From Hymenobacter cheonanensis (lineage in GTDB: Bacteria > Bacteroidota > Bacteroidia > Cytophagales > Hymenobacteraceae): a DNA stretch of 64,000 nucleotides. The DNA is taken from positions 491,698 to 555,697 of the forward strand of contig NZ_JAUQSW010000003.1 in the NCBI RefSeq assembly GCF_030581075.1, written 5' to 3'. Positions within the stretch are counted from its first letter, which is position 1. The number at the start of each line of letters is the position of its first letter. The translations under genes were made by a program, and so were the position numbers. The notes beneath the pieces are model-generated. The model saw only the letters and a list, made by a program, of their open reading frames with translations, had not been told where the DNA came from and ran no database searches. Below, one piece after another: positions 46,865 to 55,616 of the stretch.

Positions 46865-47064
46865 CGCTGGTCGGTGGGCGGTGTGGTGGGGGTTTCCTGC
46901 GCGGCGGCCTGCCGGGCTTCCTGCTCGTCCATGTCATCGAGCAGCTCTTCCTCTTTCCAGATTATCTCGGGGTTGAAGAGCCCGGTAAGGGCGGCCATTT
47001 CCTCCAGAATGCTGGGCTCGGCAGGTGGGTTCGGGTTGGGCGGTAGGGGCGAATCGGGTTGCAT
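46861..47064 (-). CDS. Small acidic protein of unknown function
   Basis: A 67-residue reading frame with a Pro-rich start (PLPPNPNPPAEP) and an acidic middle (IIWKEEELLDDMDEQEARQ). The core ILEEMAALTGLFNPEIIW looks like a short conserved helix. No family is recognised. It converges on xdhC with a four-base overlap and lies downstream of the hexosaminidase gene on the same strand. Real coding is likely but not certain. Confidence 0.5.
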   Translation of the reverse strand: MQPDSPLPPNPNPPAEPSILEEMAALTGLFNPEIIWKEEELLDDMDEQEARQAAAQETPTTPPTDQR

Positions 47065-47116
47065 AAGCTGCCTACGTAAAGCAACCCGCTTTTGGTTAGC
47101 TGCTGCAAGGCTGGGC

Positions 47117-49144
47117 TCAGCCGCCTACCAGCCGCCGCGCCGCCCCAATGATAGCCAGCTCAACCTGCCCCACGGGCTTCTGGGCGGCGTCGAGCTGGAG
47201 CTTGGCAGCGGCCTGGGCGGCGGGCACCACCGGCTGCCCCTGCTCAAGCTGGGTGAGGCGCGTAGCCAGCAGATTGGCCACGAGGCCCAGCTGAACGGCC
47301 AATGGCGCGTATTCGGCCAGGCTGGGGCTAGCCGCAAATAGTGGCGTGAGGGCCTCGGGGGCGCGCTGCCACTCGGCCACCTGCCGGCGCAGGCTGGCCA
47401 GCTGGCGCTGGGCGGCGGGCGTGAGCTTGGGCGGCGTGGCCGGGAAAGTGGGCACGCCGATGCTGAGGCTGGCCAGCAGGCTGTCGGCGGTGGCGCCGAA
47501 GCGGCGGGCTGGGTCGGCCTCGGCCGGGGCGGCGTCTACCAAGCGGGTGAGGGGCGTTTCGGTGGTGTACTTAAAGCCCTGCGAGTGCCGCTTGTACTCT
47601 TTTACCGGCTCGATGAGGCCGGCTAGGGTTTGCAGGGCGGGCAGGGCGGCGGGGTAGGGGCTGGTCAGCTGGCGCAGCAGGGCGGCCGGGGCGCGGCGGT
47701 GGCGCAGGCCCAGTGCCTCCAGCTCCTCGCTCACGAAGGCCAGGCGGCGGTACATGTCGGGCACGTCTTGGCTGAGGGCAGCGGGGCTCCAGAGGCGCTC
47801 GGCCACGGCGGCGGCGCGGGGCCACACCCGGCTGTCGTAGAGCACGCTGTCGGCAAACTCGCTCCACATCTCGGCCTCGCCCCCTAGCACGCGGCTGGCC
47901 AGCGAGTCGGGAATGCCCTGGAGCGGGTCGGCGGCGTAGTGGGTGGCGGCCGAGTAGTACAGGTCAATGTAGTAGCCGTTGGCGCGCAGGGCGGGGTGGC
48001 CCTGGCGCACGGCATCGAGCACGCCCTTGGGGCCGCGCCAGCTTTCGATTGCGACCGGCCGGGGCAGGTCGGGGCCTAGTATCTCATCCCAGCCTATCAT
48101 AGTCTTGCCCAGCTTCTGCAAAATGCTGAGCATGCGGCGGTTGAAGTAGTTCTGGAGCTGGTGTTTGTCGGGGGTAGTGGTGCCGGGCTTCACGAAGCCT
48201 TGCTGCTGCATAAAAGCCACAATGCGCGGGCTGTGGCGCCATTGCCGGCCATCGTTCTCATCGCCGCCGATGTGGAAATACTTGTCCGGAAACAGCCCGC
48301 TCATCTCCGTCAGCACCGAGTCGAGCATGGTATAGGTGGCCTCGCGGGTGGGGTCGAGGGCGATATTGAGCACGCCCCACCTGATGGGCAGGGTCTTGAC
48401 CGAGTCGTTGGAGGCTAGCCGCGGATAGGCCGTGACCAGCGCCCCGGCGTGGCCCGGCATATCGAACTCGGGCACCACCCGGATGCCGCGCTGGGCGGCG
48501 TAGCGCACCACCTCGCGCACCTCGGCCTGGGTGTAGTAGCCGGTGGCGCCCCCTACCTGGTGCAGGCGCGGAAACAGCTTGCTTTCCACGCGCCAGCCCT
48601 GGTCGTCGCACAGGTGCCAGTGCAGCACGTTCAGCTTCACGGCGGCCATGCCATCGAGGTTGCGCTTGATGACGGCCACCGGCAGGAAGTGCCGCGCCGG
48701 GTCCATCATCAGTCCGCGCCAGGCAAAGCGCGGCGCGTCCTGGATGTCGCAAAGCTGCGCCCGCCAGCCTTGGGGCGTGCGCTCAATAACCTGCCGAAAA
48801 GTGGCTAGCCCGCGCTGCAAGCCCAGCGGCCCGGCGGCCGTGAGGCTGGCCCCGGTGGCAGTTATGCGCAGGTGGTAGCGCTCATCGGTCGAGGTGGCGG
48901 GGCCCGTTACCTGCCGGCGCAGGGCGAGCAGCGGCGCCGTTTTGAAGGCGTAGTGGCCGGCCTGCCAGGTGGCCTGCGCGGGCACCGGCAGCAGCGGGCG
49001 TTGGGCCTGGGCGCCGAAGCTGAGCCCGAGCGTTAGCGCGCAAAGTTTCGCAAAGTTGAGCGCGAAGTCTGGTAAAGCCGCTCCATTTACACTTTGCGAA
49101 ACTTCGCGATTGTACGTTGCGAAACTTCGCGTTAAAAAATTCAT
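47117..49144 (-). CDS. Beta-N-acetylhexosaminidase (GH20)
   Basis: A 675-residue GH20 hexosaminidase that removes terminal GlcNAc/GalNAc from glycans such as chitin or peptidoglycan fragments. The N-terminal GH20b domain leads to the barrel with FAWRGLMMDPARHFLPVAVI, LNVLHWHLCDDQGWRVESK, GIRVVPEFDMPGHAGALV and the catalytic Asp-Glu pair in HIGGDENDGRQW. The first ~47 residues are odd. A signal-like stretch (LCALTLGLSFGAQA) is preceded by about 30 residues encoded by short repeats (49037-49131). The ATG overlaps the DUF58 stop (ATGA), so translation may be coupled. Confidence 0.92.
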   Translation of the reverse strand: MNFLTRSFATYNREVSQSVNGAALPDFALNFAKLCALTLGLSFGAQAQRPLLPVPAQATWQAGHYAFKTAPLLALRRQVTGPATSTDERYHLRITATGASLTAAGPLGLQRGLATFRQVIERTPQGWRAQLCDIQDAPRFAWRGLMMDPARHFLPVAVIKRNLDGMAAVKLNVLHWHLCDDQGWRVESKLFPRLHQVGGATGYYTQAEVREVVRYAAQRGIRVVPEFDMPGHAGALVTAYPRLASNDSVKTLPIRWGVLNIALDPTREATYTMLDSVLTEMSGLFPDKYFHIGGDENDGRQWRHSPRIVAFMQQQGFVKPGTTTPDKHQLQNYFNRRMLSILQKLGKTMIGWDEILGPDLPRPVAIESWRGPKGVLDAVRQGHPALRANGYYIDLYYSAATHYAADPLQGIPDSLASRVLGGEAEMWSEFADSVLYDSRVWPRAAAVAERLWSPAALSQDVPDMYRRLAFVSEELEALGLRHRRAPAALLRQLTSPYPAALPALQTLAGLIEPVKEYKRHSQGFKYTTETPLTRLVDAAPAEADPARRFGATADSLLASLSIGVPTFPATPPKLTPAAQRQLASLRRQVAEWQRAPEALTPLFAASPSLAEYAPLAVQLGLVANLLATRLTQLEQGQPVVPAAQAAAKLQLDAAQKPVGQVELAIIGAARRLVGG
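49037..49131. repeat. Short near-palindromic repeats in the 5' end of the hexosaminidase gene
   Basis: TTGCGAAACTTCGCG occurs twice as a direct repeat (49094-49108 and 49117-49131, 23 bases apart). A diverged inverted copy lies at 49037-49055. They lie inside the coding sequence for the N-terminus. Confidence 0.75.
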
Positions 49145-50490
49145 ATCAGTCCCCTGGCCTTGAATTCCAAGTATTTATTAATGGTGTTAGCCGTCAGCAG
49201 CTGCGGCGGCGTAAGCAGCGCCTGAATGCCGTAGCGCTGCAATTCCAGCACAATCTGGCGCTTGTCCTGCTGAAATTTTTCGGCGATGGTTTGATTGTAC
49301 ACGTCGGCCGTCGTTTCGGCCGGCGCGTCGAGGTAGGTGCGCAGCTCGGTGTTCTCAAAAAAAACAACCAGCAGCAGGTGCGCCTTGCTCAAGGCGCGCA
49401 GGTAGGGCAATTGCCGTTCCATACCCGGCAGGGTCTCGAAGTTGGTGAACAAAATTAGCAGGCTGCGCTGCTTAATCCTGGCGCGCACCGTGGCGTAGAG
49501 CAGCTCGTAGTCGGTTTCGAGGTACTGGGTTTTCTGGCGGTACAGCACTTCGAGCAGGGCGCGCAGGTGGCCCGGCCGGCGCTCGGCGGGCACCGTGGCG
49601 CCGGGCTTGTTCGAGAATGTGATGAGCCCCGCCTTGTCGTGCTTGAGCAGCGCAATGTTGCTGAGGACCAGCGTGGCGTTAATAGCGTAGTCGAGCAGGC
49701 TCAGCCCCGCGAAGGGCATCCGCATCACGCGGCCTTTGTCGAGGAGGCAGTATACCTGCTGGGCGCGCTCATCCTGAAAGTGGTTGACTACCAGCGTGTC
49801 GGCACCGCCGCCGGTGGCGCGCCGGGCGCTGGCCTGCCAGTTGATGGTGCGCGGGTCGTCGCCCCCGGCGTAGGGCCGTAGCTGCTCAAACTCCATGCTC
49901 TGGCCCACCCGCCGAATGCGCTTCACGCCCACCTCCGTGAGGCGGTTGTGAATGGCCAGCAGCTCGTACTGCCGCATCTGCAAAAACGACGGGTACACCG
50001 GCACTACCTGCCCCTCGCGCCCGAACCGAAACCGCCGCCGCACCAGCCCTAGCGGTGAGGCGGCGTACACGTTCAAGGCCCCAAACTCATACTCGCCGCG
50101 CTTGGTGGGCCGCAACTGGTACTTGATAACCTGCGTTTGCCCCGGCCGAATAGTAGCCTCAAACAGCACATCGCGCCGCTGAAACTGGTGCGGAATCTCG
50201 TCAATCACCTCTGCCTGAATAGCGAAGCGGTAGCGGTTTTCCAGAAACAGCTGCACGTCGTTGTCGTCGCCGTTCGAGAGCTTCTCGCCCAGCGCCCGCC
50301 GCCCAAATACCGGGCTAACCCCGCCCGCCGGCGCGTACAGCAGCAGCGCATCGAGCAGCGTAAGCAGCCCCGCCACCCCTAGCAGCAGCTGCAGCGGCCC
50401 TAGCAGCCACGGCAGAAAGAAGCTGACGATGAAGCCCGTGATGAGCGCCGTAAAGAGGTAGAAGAAGCGGGAGGTTAGGAAGAAAGACAT
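49141..50490 (-). CDS. DUF58 family protein
   Basis: A 449-residue protein with two N-terminal membrane helices (FFYLFTALITGFIVSFFLPW and LLGPLQLLLGVAGLLTLLDA). The DUF58 signature follows: RVGQSMEFEQLRPYAGGDDPRTINWQASAR (about 226-255). The C-terminal part is a von Willebrand A-like domain (VYCLLDKGRVM; RSLLILFTNFETL). DUF58 proteins are commonly encoded beside MoxR ATPases and are thought to act with them in membrane-associated chaperone-like systems. The hexosaminidase gene overlaps its end by four bases. Confidence 0.93.
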   Translation of the reverse strand: MSFFLTSRFFYLFTALITGFIVSFFLPWLLGPLQLLLGVAGLLTLLDALLLYAPAGGVSPVFGRRALGEKLSNGDDNDVQLFLENRYRFAIQAEVIDEIPHQFQRRDVLFEATIRPGQTQVIKYQLRPTKRGEYEFGALNVYAASPLGLVRRRFRFGREGQVVPVYPSFLQMRQYELLAIHNRLTEVGVKRIRRVGQSMEFEQLRPYAGGDDPRTINWQASARRATGGGADTLVVNHFQDERAQQVYCLLDKGRVMRMPFAGLSLLDYAINATLVLSNIALLKHDKAGLITFSNKPGATVPAERRPGHLRALLEVLYRQKTQYLETDYELLYATVRARIKQRSLLILFTNFETLPGMERQLPYLRALSKAHLLLVVFFENTELRTYLDAPAETTADVYNQTIAEKFQQDKRQIVLELQRYGIQALLTPPQLLTANTINKYLEFKARGLI

Positions 50491-50567
50491 GGGTAGCGCA
50501 GCTATTTGCGGATTGCTATCGTCAAATGACTACACTACTAGGCTCAACAAGCAAGCATGTAAGGTCT

Positions 50568-50849
50568 TTATGATATAATCCACGGACTTGTAGGGGTTTC
50601 TCTTTCTGCCTCTTGACCTGCTTGTAAAGCAGCAATCAATGCCAAAGTTGGGTCTGCATCAAAAAAGTGACCTATTCCTACTACATGCGGAATTTCATCT
50701 TCATCATGTAAGCCACCACACAAGAGCTGCCAGTCACCATCTTCTCTACACACGTAAAGGATAGGTTTTTCCTTCGTGAAAACATGCTGGCAAACATATG
50801 CGGGCTCATGCCGGTCAATTTTTGTTACTGTTGTTTGCGAACCATCCAT
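50568..50849 (-). CDS. Small AT-rich gene of unknown function
   Basis: A 93-residue acidic protein with EPAYVCQHVFTKEKPILYVC, then GDWQLLCGGLHDEDEIPHVV and DADPTLALIAALQAGQEAER. It resembles small stand-alone bacterial proteins of immunity or DUF2185-like type, but I cannot name the family. Its DNA is AT-rich compared with the moxR and DUF58 genes on either side. It lies 24 bases after moxR on the same strand and interrupts the usual moxR-DUF58 pairing. Confidence 0.65.
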   Translation of the reverse strand: MDGSQTTVTKIDRHEPAYVCQHVFTKEKPILYVCREDGDWQLLCGGLHDEDEIPHVVGIGHFFDADPTLALIAALQAGQEAERETPTSPWIIS

Positions 50850-50873
50850 GTTGAATAAGAAGCACTTGCTTTA

Positions 50874-51905
50874 TCACCGTGGTACCTCCACGCTCTGTAC
50901 TATCTGCTTCACTACCTCATCGGGCGTGCCGCCTTCCATTTCGCGCTCGGGCGTGAGCATGATGCGGTGGCGCAGCACCGGCGCGGCCAGAAACTGCGCG
51001 TCCTCGGGCGTCACGAAGTCGCGGCCGCGCAGCGCGGCCAGGGCCTTGGCGCCGTTGAGCAGCGCAATGCTGGCGCGGGGCGAGGCGCCCAGGTACAGCG
51101 CCTTGTGGGCGCGCGTCTGGCCCACGATTTTGGCAATGTATTCGAGCACGTTGGCCTCCACGCGCTGCTGGCCCACCTGCTGGCGTAGAGCGGCCAGGTC
51201 CGGAGCCGTGAGCACGGCTTTTACTTTATCCAGGGGCGTGCCGCCGAAGCCGCTGTGGTGGCCCTGTAGTATCTGGATTTCCTCGGCCAGGGTGGGGTAG
51301 CCCACGTTCAGCTTGAACAGAAAGCGGTCGAGTTGGGCCTCGGGCAGGCGGTAGGTGCCCTCCTGCTCAATCGGGTTTTGGGTGGCTAGCACCACAAAGG
51401 GCGCCGCCATGCGGTGGGTGGTGCCGTCCTGGGTCACGGTGCGCTCCTCCATCACCTCAAACAGGGCCGACTGCGTTTTGGCCGGGGCGCGGTTGATTTC
51501 GTCAATCAGCACCACGCTGGCGAAGATGGGGCCGGGTCGGAACTCAAAATCGCCCTGCGCCGGCCGGAAAATGCTGGTGCCCAGCACATCGGCCGGCATC
51601 AGGTCGGGCGTAAACTGGATGCGGCTGAAGGGCACATCCAAGGTGCGGGCCAGTAGCTTGGCGGTGAGGGTTTTGGCCACGCCGGGCACGCCTTCGAGCA
51701 GCACGTGGCCGTCGGCGAGCAGGGCCGTGAGCAGCAGCTCCAGCAAGTCTTGCTGGCCCACAATTACCTGCCCGATTTGCTGGCGCACGGCCTCGGTGCG
51801 GGCCGTGAGCTGCGCCAGGTTGGTGCGCGGCGCGAAAGCCGACTCGGGAGATGCCGGCGCTTCGGCGGGTATTTCCGGCGACTGGTAAGGAGTTTCGTTT
51901 TCCAT
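50874..51905 (-). CDS. MoxR family AAA+ ATPase
   Basis: A 343-residue AAA+ ATPase of the MoxR group. Walker A is in [20 protein letters not shown], Walker B in [20 protein letters not shown], and sensor 1 in [20 protein letters not shown]. The lid domain has [20 protein letters not shown]. The first ~30 residues are Pro/Glu-rich. MoxR ATPases act as chaperones with DUF58/VWA-domain partners. Here the partner genes DUF58, DUF4350 and DUF4129 are all in the same run. Confidence 0.95.
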   Translation of the reverse strand: MENETPYQSPEIPAEAPASPESAFAPRTNLAQLTARTEAVRQQIGQVIVGQQDLLELLLTALLADGHVLLEGVPGVAKTLTAKLLARTLDVPFSRIQFTPDLMPADVLGTSIFRPAQGDFEFRPGPIFASVVLIDEINRAPAKTQSALFEVMEERTVTQDGTTHRMAAPFVVLATQNPIEQEGTYRLPEAQLDRFLFKLNVGYPTLAEEIQILQGHHSGFGGTPLDKVKAVLTAPDLAALRQQVGQQRVEANVLEYIAKIVGQTRAHKALYLGASPRASIALLNGAKALAALRGRDFVTPEDAQFLAAPVLRHRIMLTPEREMEGGTPDEVVKQIVQSVEVPR

Positions 51906-52096
51906 GAGTCAGAGAAAAAGCTAGGTCAAAAAGAAGCCCGTCGGAGCAGGCCTGGCTGCTACCTTGCGTCCGTAAAGTGGGCTGGCAGCGGCTAAAAAAA
52001 AGGAATAAAGTGGCCTGGTGGCCCGCAAAAGCACTTTAGCGGAAAAATACAATTTAGTAAAAAGGGCATTTCCCGGCACAGTGCAAAAGTGATTTT

Positions 52097-53479
52097 TCAA
52101 CTCGCTTCGCGCTTGAAATCGTGCATGGCGCGGCTCAAGGTAAGTAGTTCGCGGTCGGTGACGGTGGGGGCGGTGCGGGCGAAGTTGATGAGACGCACCA
52201 GCTCGTCGAGGCGGGCGCGGGATACGCCCGATTTCTGACTCAGGCGCTCGCGGAAGGCCTCGTCGGCCAGGTCGGGCGCGGGCTCCTGAAAGCGGGCGCG
52301 CAGGTAGTCGAGAAAGAGCGCCGTTTTCTTGTCGGCAATGCGCTGGTGGTTGCGCCCCTGCCGGTAGAGGCTAGCCACGGTGCGCGTAAACAGCAGCGTG
52401 GTATTGGGCAGCGGGTTGAGGACCGGGATGATGCGCTGCCGCCGCCGCGCCTCCACAAAAATGAAGAGCAGCGCCGTGGCCCACAGCAGATAATACGCCG
52501 TGCGCAAACTGGGCTGGCTGAACACCACGCGCAGCACCGACTGCTCGCCGGCGCGGCCCTGCTTCTGGTACTCATCCCACCACACCGGGCGGCCGGTAGG
52601 CAGATACGAAAGCGCCGCCAGCGCAAACTGCCGCTGGCGCGGCGGCAGCACAAAGTAGTTGCTGAAGGCCAGCGGCACCGTGCATAGGTACACGTGGCCG
52701 CGCCCAAAATTGAGGCGCATGAATACCGCACGCCCTTGCTCATCAGTAGCTAATGCTTCGGCTTTACACCAGATTTTAGTAGAGATACGAGTTGTGACAA
52801 CCTCGGCCGGTAAACGTGTTGTCGCCTGTGCCAATGCGGGCTCAAACCAGTGGATTTTTACAGAATCGGAATGATGAACATTTGACGAGAGAGTAGTATC
52901 CAGTTCTATCGGCTTCATGCCCAATAACCGGGAAAGATTATTGTCTACATCGGTCGCTGCAATGAATATGTCATTGCCTTTATTCACAAAGACAAGTAAA
53001 GCTTTCGCCTCACTTTCAGTAATTTTTAAATAATTATTTATAAATAAATAATTTATGGGGCGAGTAGATACGAAAGGTAAATGTGCCGAATCTTGCCGAC
53101 TAGACTCGATTGTTGAATCAGCATCAGTACCAGAGCTTGATGAAATATACTTTGTTACCTGCTTGCGAGTACTTGTTTTAGCAGAATCAGACTTGGCTGA
53201 TTGAGGTACATCGGTAGAATCACTTTCTTCAATCCTGTTGTCCTCCGGTTCATCTTGGTCAAAGAACTGATTGTAGACGGGCAGCCGCACGCTGGTCACC
53301 TCCTCGGTGCCCAGCAGCTGGGGCAGCACGTCGAAGAGGGCATAGGTGCCGTAGGGAATCTTGTCGGCGTTGCTGAGCGTGGGCCGCCAGTCGAGCGGCT
53401 TGGGGCGATAATACTCCAGCGCCACGTAGGCCCCAAACAAGGCGAGCAACCCTAGCAGATATAGGCGAAAAGACGTCAC
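52097..53479 (-). CDS. DUF4350 protein with an AT-rich internal segment
   Basis: A 460-residue membrane protein of the DUF4350 type. An N-terminal helix (FRLYLLGLLALFGAYVALEY) precedes a periplasmic-type domain (DKIPYGTYALFDVLPQLLG) and a second helix near residue 325 (TAYYLLWATALLFIFVEARR). The cytoplasmic tail contains NTTLLFTRTVASLYRQGRNH. Residues ~66-246 are encoded by clearly AT-rich DNA, and the first part is Ser/Asp/Thr-rich (EESDSTDVPQSAKSDSAK), unlike the GC-rich flanks. The frame stays open across the change. It lies between moxR and a glycosyltransferase. Confidence 0.85.
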   Translation of the reverse strand: MTSFRLYLLGLLALFGAYVALEYYRPKPLDWRPTLSNADKIPYGTYALFDVLPQLLGTEEVTSVRLPVYNQFFDQDEPEDNRIEESDSTDVPQSAKSDSAKTSTRKQVTKYISSSSGTDADSTIESSRQDSAHLPFVSTRPINYLFINNYLKITESEAKALLVFVNKGNDIFIAATDVDNNLSRLLGMKPIELDTTLSSNVHHSDSVKIHWFEPALAQATTRLPAEVVTTRISTKIWCKAEALATDEQGRAVFMRLNFGRGHVYLCTVPLAFSNYFVLPPRQRQFALAALSYLPTGRPVWWDEYQKQGRAGEQSVLRVVFSQPSLRTAYYLLWATALLFIFVEARRRQRIIPVLNPLPNTTLLFTRTVASLYRQGRNHQRIADKKTALFLDYLRARFQEPAPDLADEAFRERLSQKSGVSRARLDELVRLINFARTAPTVTDRELLTLSRAMHDFKREAS

Positions 53480-53492
53480 GGGCGCGAAAAAA

Positions 53493-54566
53493 TCAGGAGA
53501 GAAGCAGTTCGTCGTACACGGCCAGGTAGTCGGCGGCCGACTGCGCCCAGCTGAAGCCCGCCGCGTGGGCGCGCAGCGCTGCCGCGCGCGCGGTGGGCGC
53601 GGCCTGGTATTCGCGCAGGCCTTCGGCCAGCACGTGGCGTATGGCGGCGGGCGCGAAGTCGGGAAAGTAGCGCCCTTCGGCCCCGCCCACCTCGGGCAGC
53701 GACGTCAGGTTGCTCAAAAACACCGGCTTGCCAAACTGCATAGCCTCCACTACCGGCAGGCCAAAGCCTTCGGCCAGTGAGGGTTGCATATACGCTAAGC
53801 AGTGCTGGTAATACCACACTTTATCGGCCTCGCTGATGCGGGTGAGGATGTGCACGCGCTCGGCCACGCCGCACTCGGCGGCCACGGCCCGGATTTTGGC
53901 AATGTAGTCGGGCTCGGCAAAGCCGCCGGCCAGCACCAGCTCGTAGTCGTTGCCGACCAGCAGCGGCGGCAGCACGTGAAAGTTCTTCTTGGCATTCACC
54001 GAGCCCAGGCTGAACAGGAATGGCCGCGTGGGCACGTAGGCCGGCGCGTGGCCGGGCACGGGCACCAGCGCCTCCACGCCGCGCGGCACGTAGCGCAGCT
54101 TTTGGCCGGCGCGGTAGCCTAGCAGGTCGGCGTGGCGCAGGATGTCCTGGCGCACGAAGTCGGAGATGGTCACCAGGTAATCGGCCCGCCGAATGTTGCG
54201 CCGCACCATGGCCAGCTGCCGGGTGTAGGTGCGCTCATCGGGGCTTTCGTGCAGAAAATTGAGGTCGTGCACCGTCAGCACCACCTTCGTAAACGGCCCG
54301 GTGGGCACGTACCAGCTCAGCTGCGAAGTGGCGTGCCAGAGCCGAAAGCGGTAGCTGGGCGGGTTGAAATACTTGTGAAAGCTGCGCTGGGTGAGGTACT
54401 GCACGCCCGCGTGCCCTAGCGCGCCCACCTCGGCCGCCGGCACGTAGCAGCTGAGGCGGTAGCGGTGGTTTTGGCGCACCAGCTCTTCGGCCAGCGGAAA
54501 CACGAAGTGACTGAAGCCGCTGTGGCGGTCGCGAAACGGCTCGCAGTCGAGGCAAATATTTTTCAA
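53493..54566 (-). CDS. Glycosyltransferase, GT4/group 1 type
   Basis: A 357-residue GT-B glycosyltransferase. The N-terminal domain shows CEPFRDRHSGFSHFVFPLAE and TKVVLTVHDLNFLHE. The C-terminal nucleotide-sugar domain has FLFSLGSVNAKKNFHVLPPL and LAGGFAEPDYIAKIRAVAAE. The E-x7-E motif is in EGFGLPVVEAMQFGKPVFLS, followed by NLTSLPEVGG. The acceptor is unknown. It starts 13 bases upstream of the DUF4350 gene and lies inside the MoxR-type cluster, where a glycosyltransferase is not usual. It is preceded by a repeat-filled gap. Confidence 0.9.
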   Translation of the reverse strand: MKNICLDCEPFRDRHSGFSHFVFPLAEELVRQNHRYRLSCYVPAAEVGALGHAGVQYLTQRSFHKYFNPPSYRFRLWHATSQLSWYVPTGPFTKVVLTVHDLNFLHESPDERTYTRQLAMVRRNIRRADYLVTISDFVRQDILRHADLLGYRAGQKLRYVPRGVEALVPVPGHAPAYVPTRPFLFSLGSVNAKKNFHVLPPLLVGNDYELVLAGGFAEPDYIAKIRAVAAECGVAERVHILTRISEADKVWYYQHCLAYMQPSLAEGFGLPVVEAMQFGKPVFLSNLTSLPEVGGAEGRYFPDFAPAAIRHVLAEGLREYQAAPTARAAALRAHAAGFSWAQSAADYLAVYDELLLS

Positions 54567-54629
54567 TGAAGGGTTTTACTGGTGGTAGGTACTTCTTGTA
54601 GTGTATAGCCCTCACGCCGGGCCCCACCC

Positions 54630-54790
54630 CCGGCCCCTCCCCTGCGGGGGAGGGGAGCCTGCACGTCGCTAAGGGCGGTTAAGATTTTCTCCGGCCCCTC
54701 CCCTGCGGGGGAGGGGAGCCTGGCGTCGGCTTACCTTACGACCACTGGCAATCGGCTCGCCTCTTCCGCAGGGGAGGGGCCGGGGTGGGG
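54630..54790. repeat. Three-unit palindromic repeat, family C relative
   Basis: Two identical 32-base units (54630-54661 and 54691-54722) with core CCGGCCCCTCCCC...GGGGAGGGGAGCC are followed by one diverged unit in opposite orientation (54754-54790). They resemble the element at 40677-40790 and fill most of the gap between the glycosyltransferase and DUF4129 genes. Confidence 0.82.
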
Positions 54791-54824
54791 AGCACGCTTG
54801 CATATGAATCAGCACACTTGCATA

Positions 54825-55616
54825 TTAATCAGTAAGTGTTTTACTTAAAGACACTTGGGCGGCGCGCACCTCGGTGTATTGGGCCGGGGTGAGCGGCAGC
54901 TCGCCGTACCACACGTACTCAAACTGCCGGGTAAGCTCGGCGAAGGGCGGGCGCAGGGCGGGGCGCTGGCTGGCCAGCTCGCCCAGGTAGGCGTGGTTGG
55001 TTTTGTCGGGCTGCCAGGCAATGAGGTCGCGGTCGCTGAGCTGCTTGAGCAGGGCCAGGTAGCCTAGCCGCACGGCCAGGCGCCGATTGCCGGCCTCCTC
55101 GGCCGCCCGCAGCTCCTCCTCAAAATCCAGCTCGTGGATGTTCTCGCCCAGCGTTTCGTAGGCCAGCGGTGCCCGGCGCGGGGCGCGCCCGAAAGCCCAT
55201 GTAAGGTCTACCTGCAGCAGCTTCAGCACCACCCAGCCCGCGGCGGCGGCCAGCAGCCCGTAGATAACCCAGCACCAGAAGCCGTTGTAGGTAGGCGCAT
55301 CGCGGCCCCCAAATAGCTCGCGCAGCCACCGAAACACCCGCCGCCAGAAGCGTTGCCACGCGCTGGCCCGGGCATCATCGGCCGGGGGCTCCTGCTGGTA
55401 GTCAAAGGCCCGCTCGCCGGCCAGCTCGCGCAGGCGGGCGACCACCGCCGGCGGCTGGCGCAGGCGCACGGCGGGCGCCTGGGTAGCCGGCGCGGGTGCG
55501 GGCTGGGCCGCCACGCCGCCGCCCAGCGCCAGGCACCCTAGCAGCAGCCACTGCCCGGTAGTGCGCGTTAAGAATCTAGTATTCACCTTCTTCTTGGGGG
55601 CGATAGGTGCTGCCAT
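54825..55616 (-). CDS. DUF4129 protein
   Basis: A 263-residue protein. It has a signal-like N-terminus (GQWLLLGCLALGGGVAAQ), a Pro/Ala-rich segment, one central helix (WCWVIYGLLAAAAGWVVLKL) and a C-terminal DUF4129 domain (LAVRLGYLALLKQLSDRDLI; HAYLGELASQ; EYVWYGELPLTPAQYTEV). The start is uncertain. ATG 55616 overlaps the upstream gene by 41 bases, while GTG 55586 overlaps it by 11 bases and gives a cleaner signal peptide. It is part of the MoxR cluster. Confidence 0.85.
   Translation of the reverse strand: MAAPIAPKKKVNTRFLTRTTGQWLLLGCLALGGGVAAQPAPAPATQAPAVRLRQPPAVVARLRELAGERAFDYQQEPPADDARASAWQRFWRRVFRWLRELFGGRDAPTYNGFWCWVIYGLLAAAAGWVVLKLLQVDLTWAFGRAPRRAPLAYETLGENIHELDFEEELRAAEEAGNRRLAVRLGYLALLKQLSDRDLIAWQPDKTNHAYLGELASQRPALRPPFAELTRQFEYVWYGELPLTPAQYTEVRAAQVSLSKTLTD

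Noticed and set aside
54630..54790. Possible CRISPR array
   Set aside because: Only three units, one inverted and diverged, with internal dyad symmetry and no cas genes. It is a palindromic repeat cluster.
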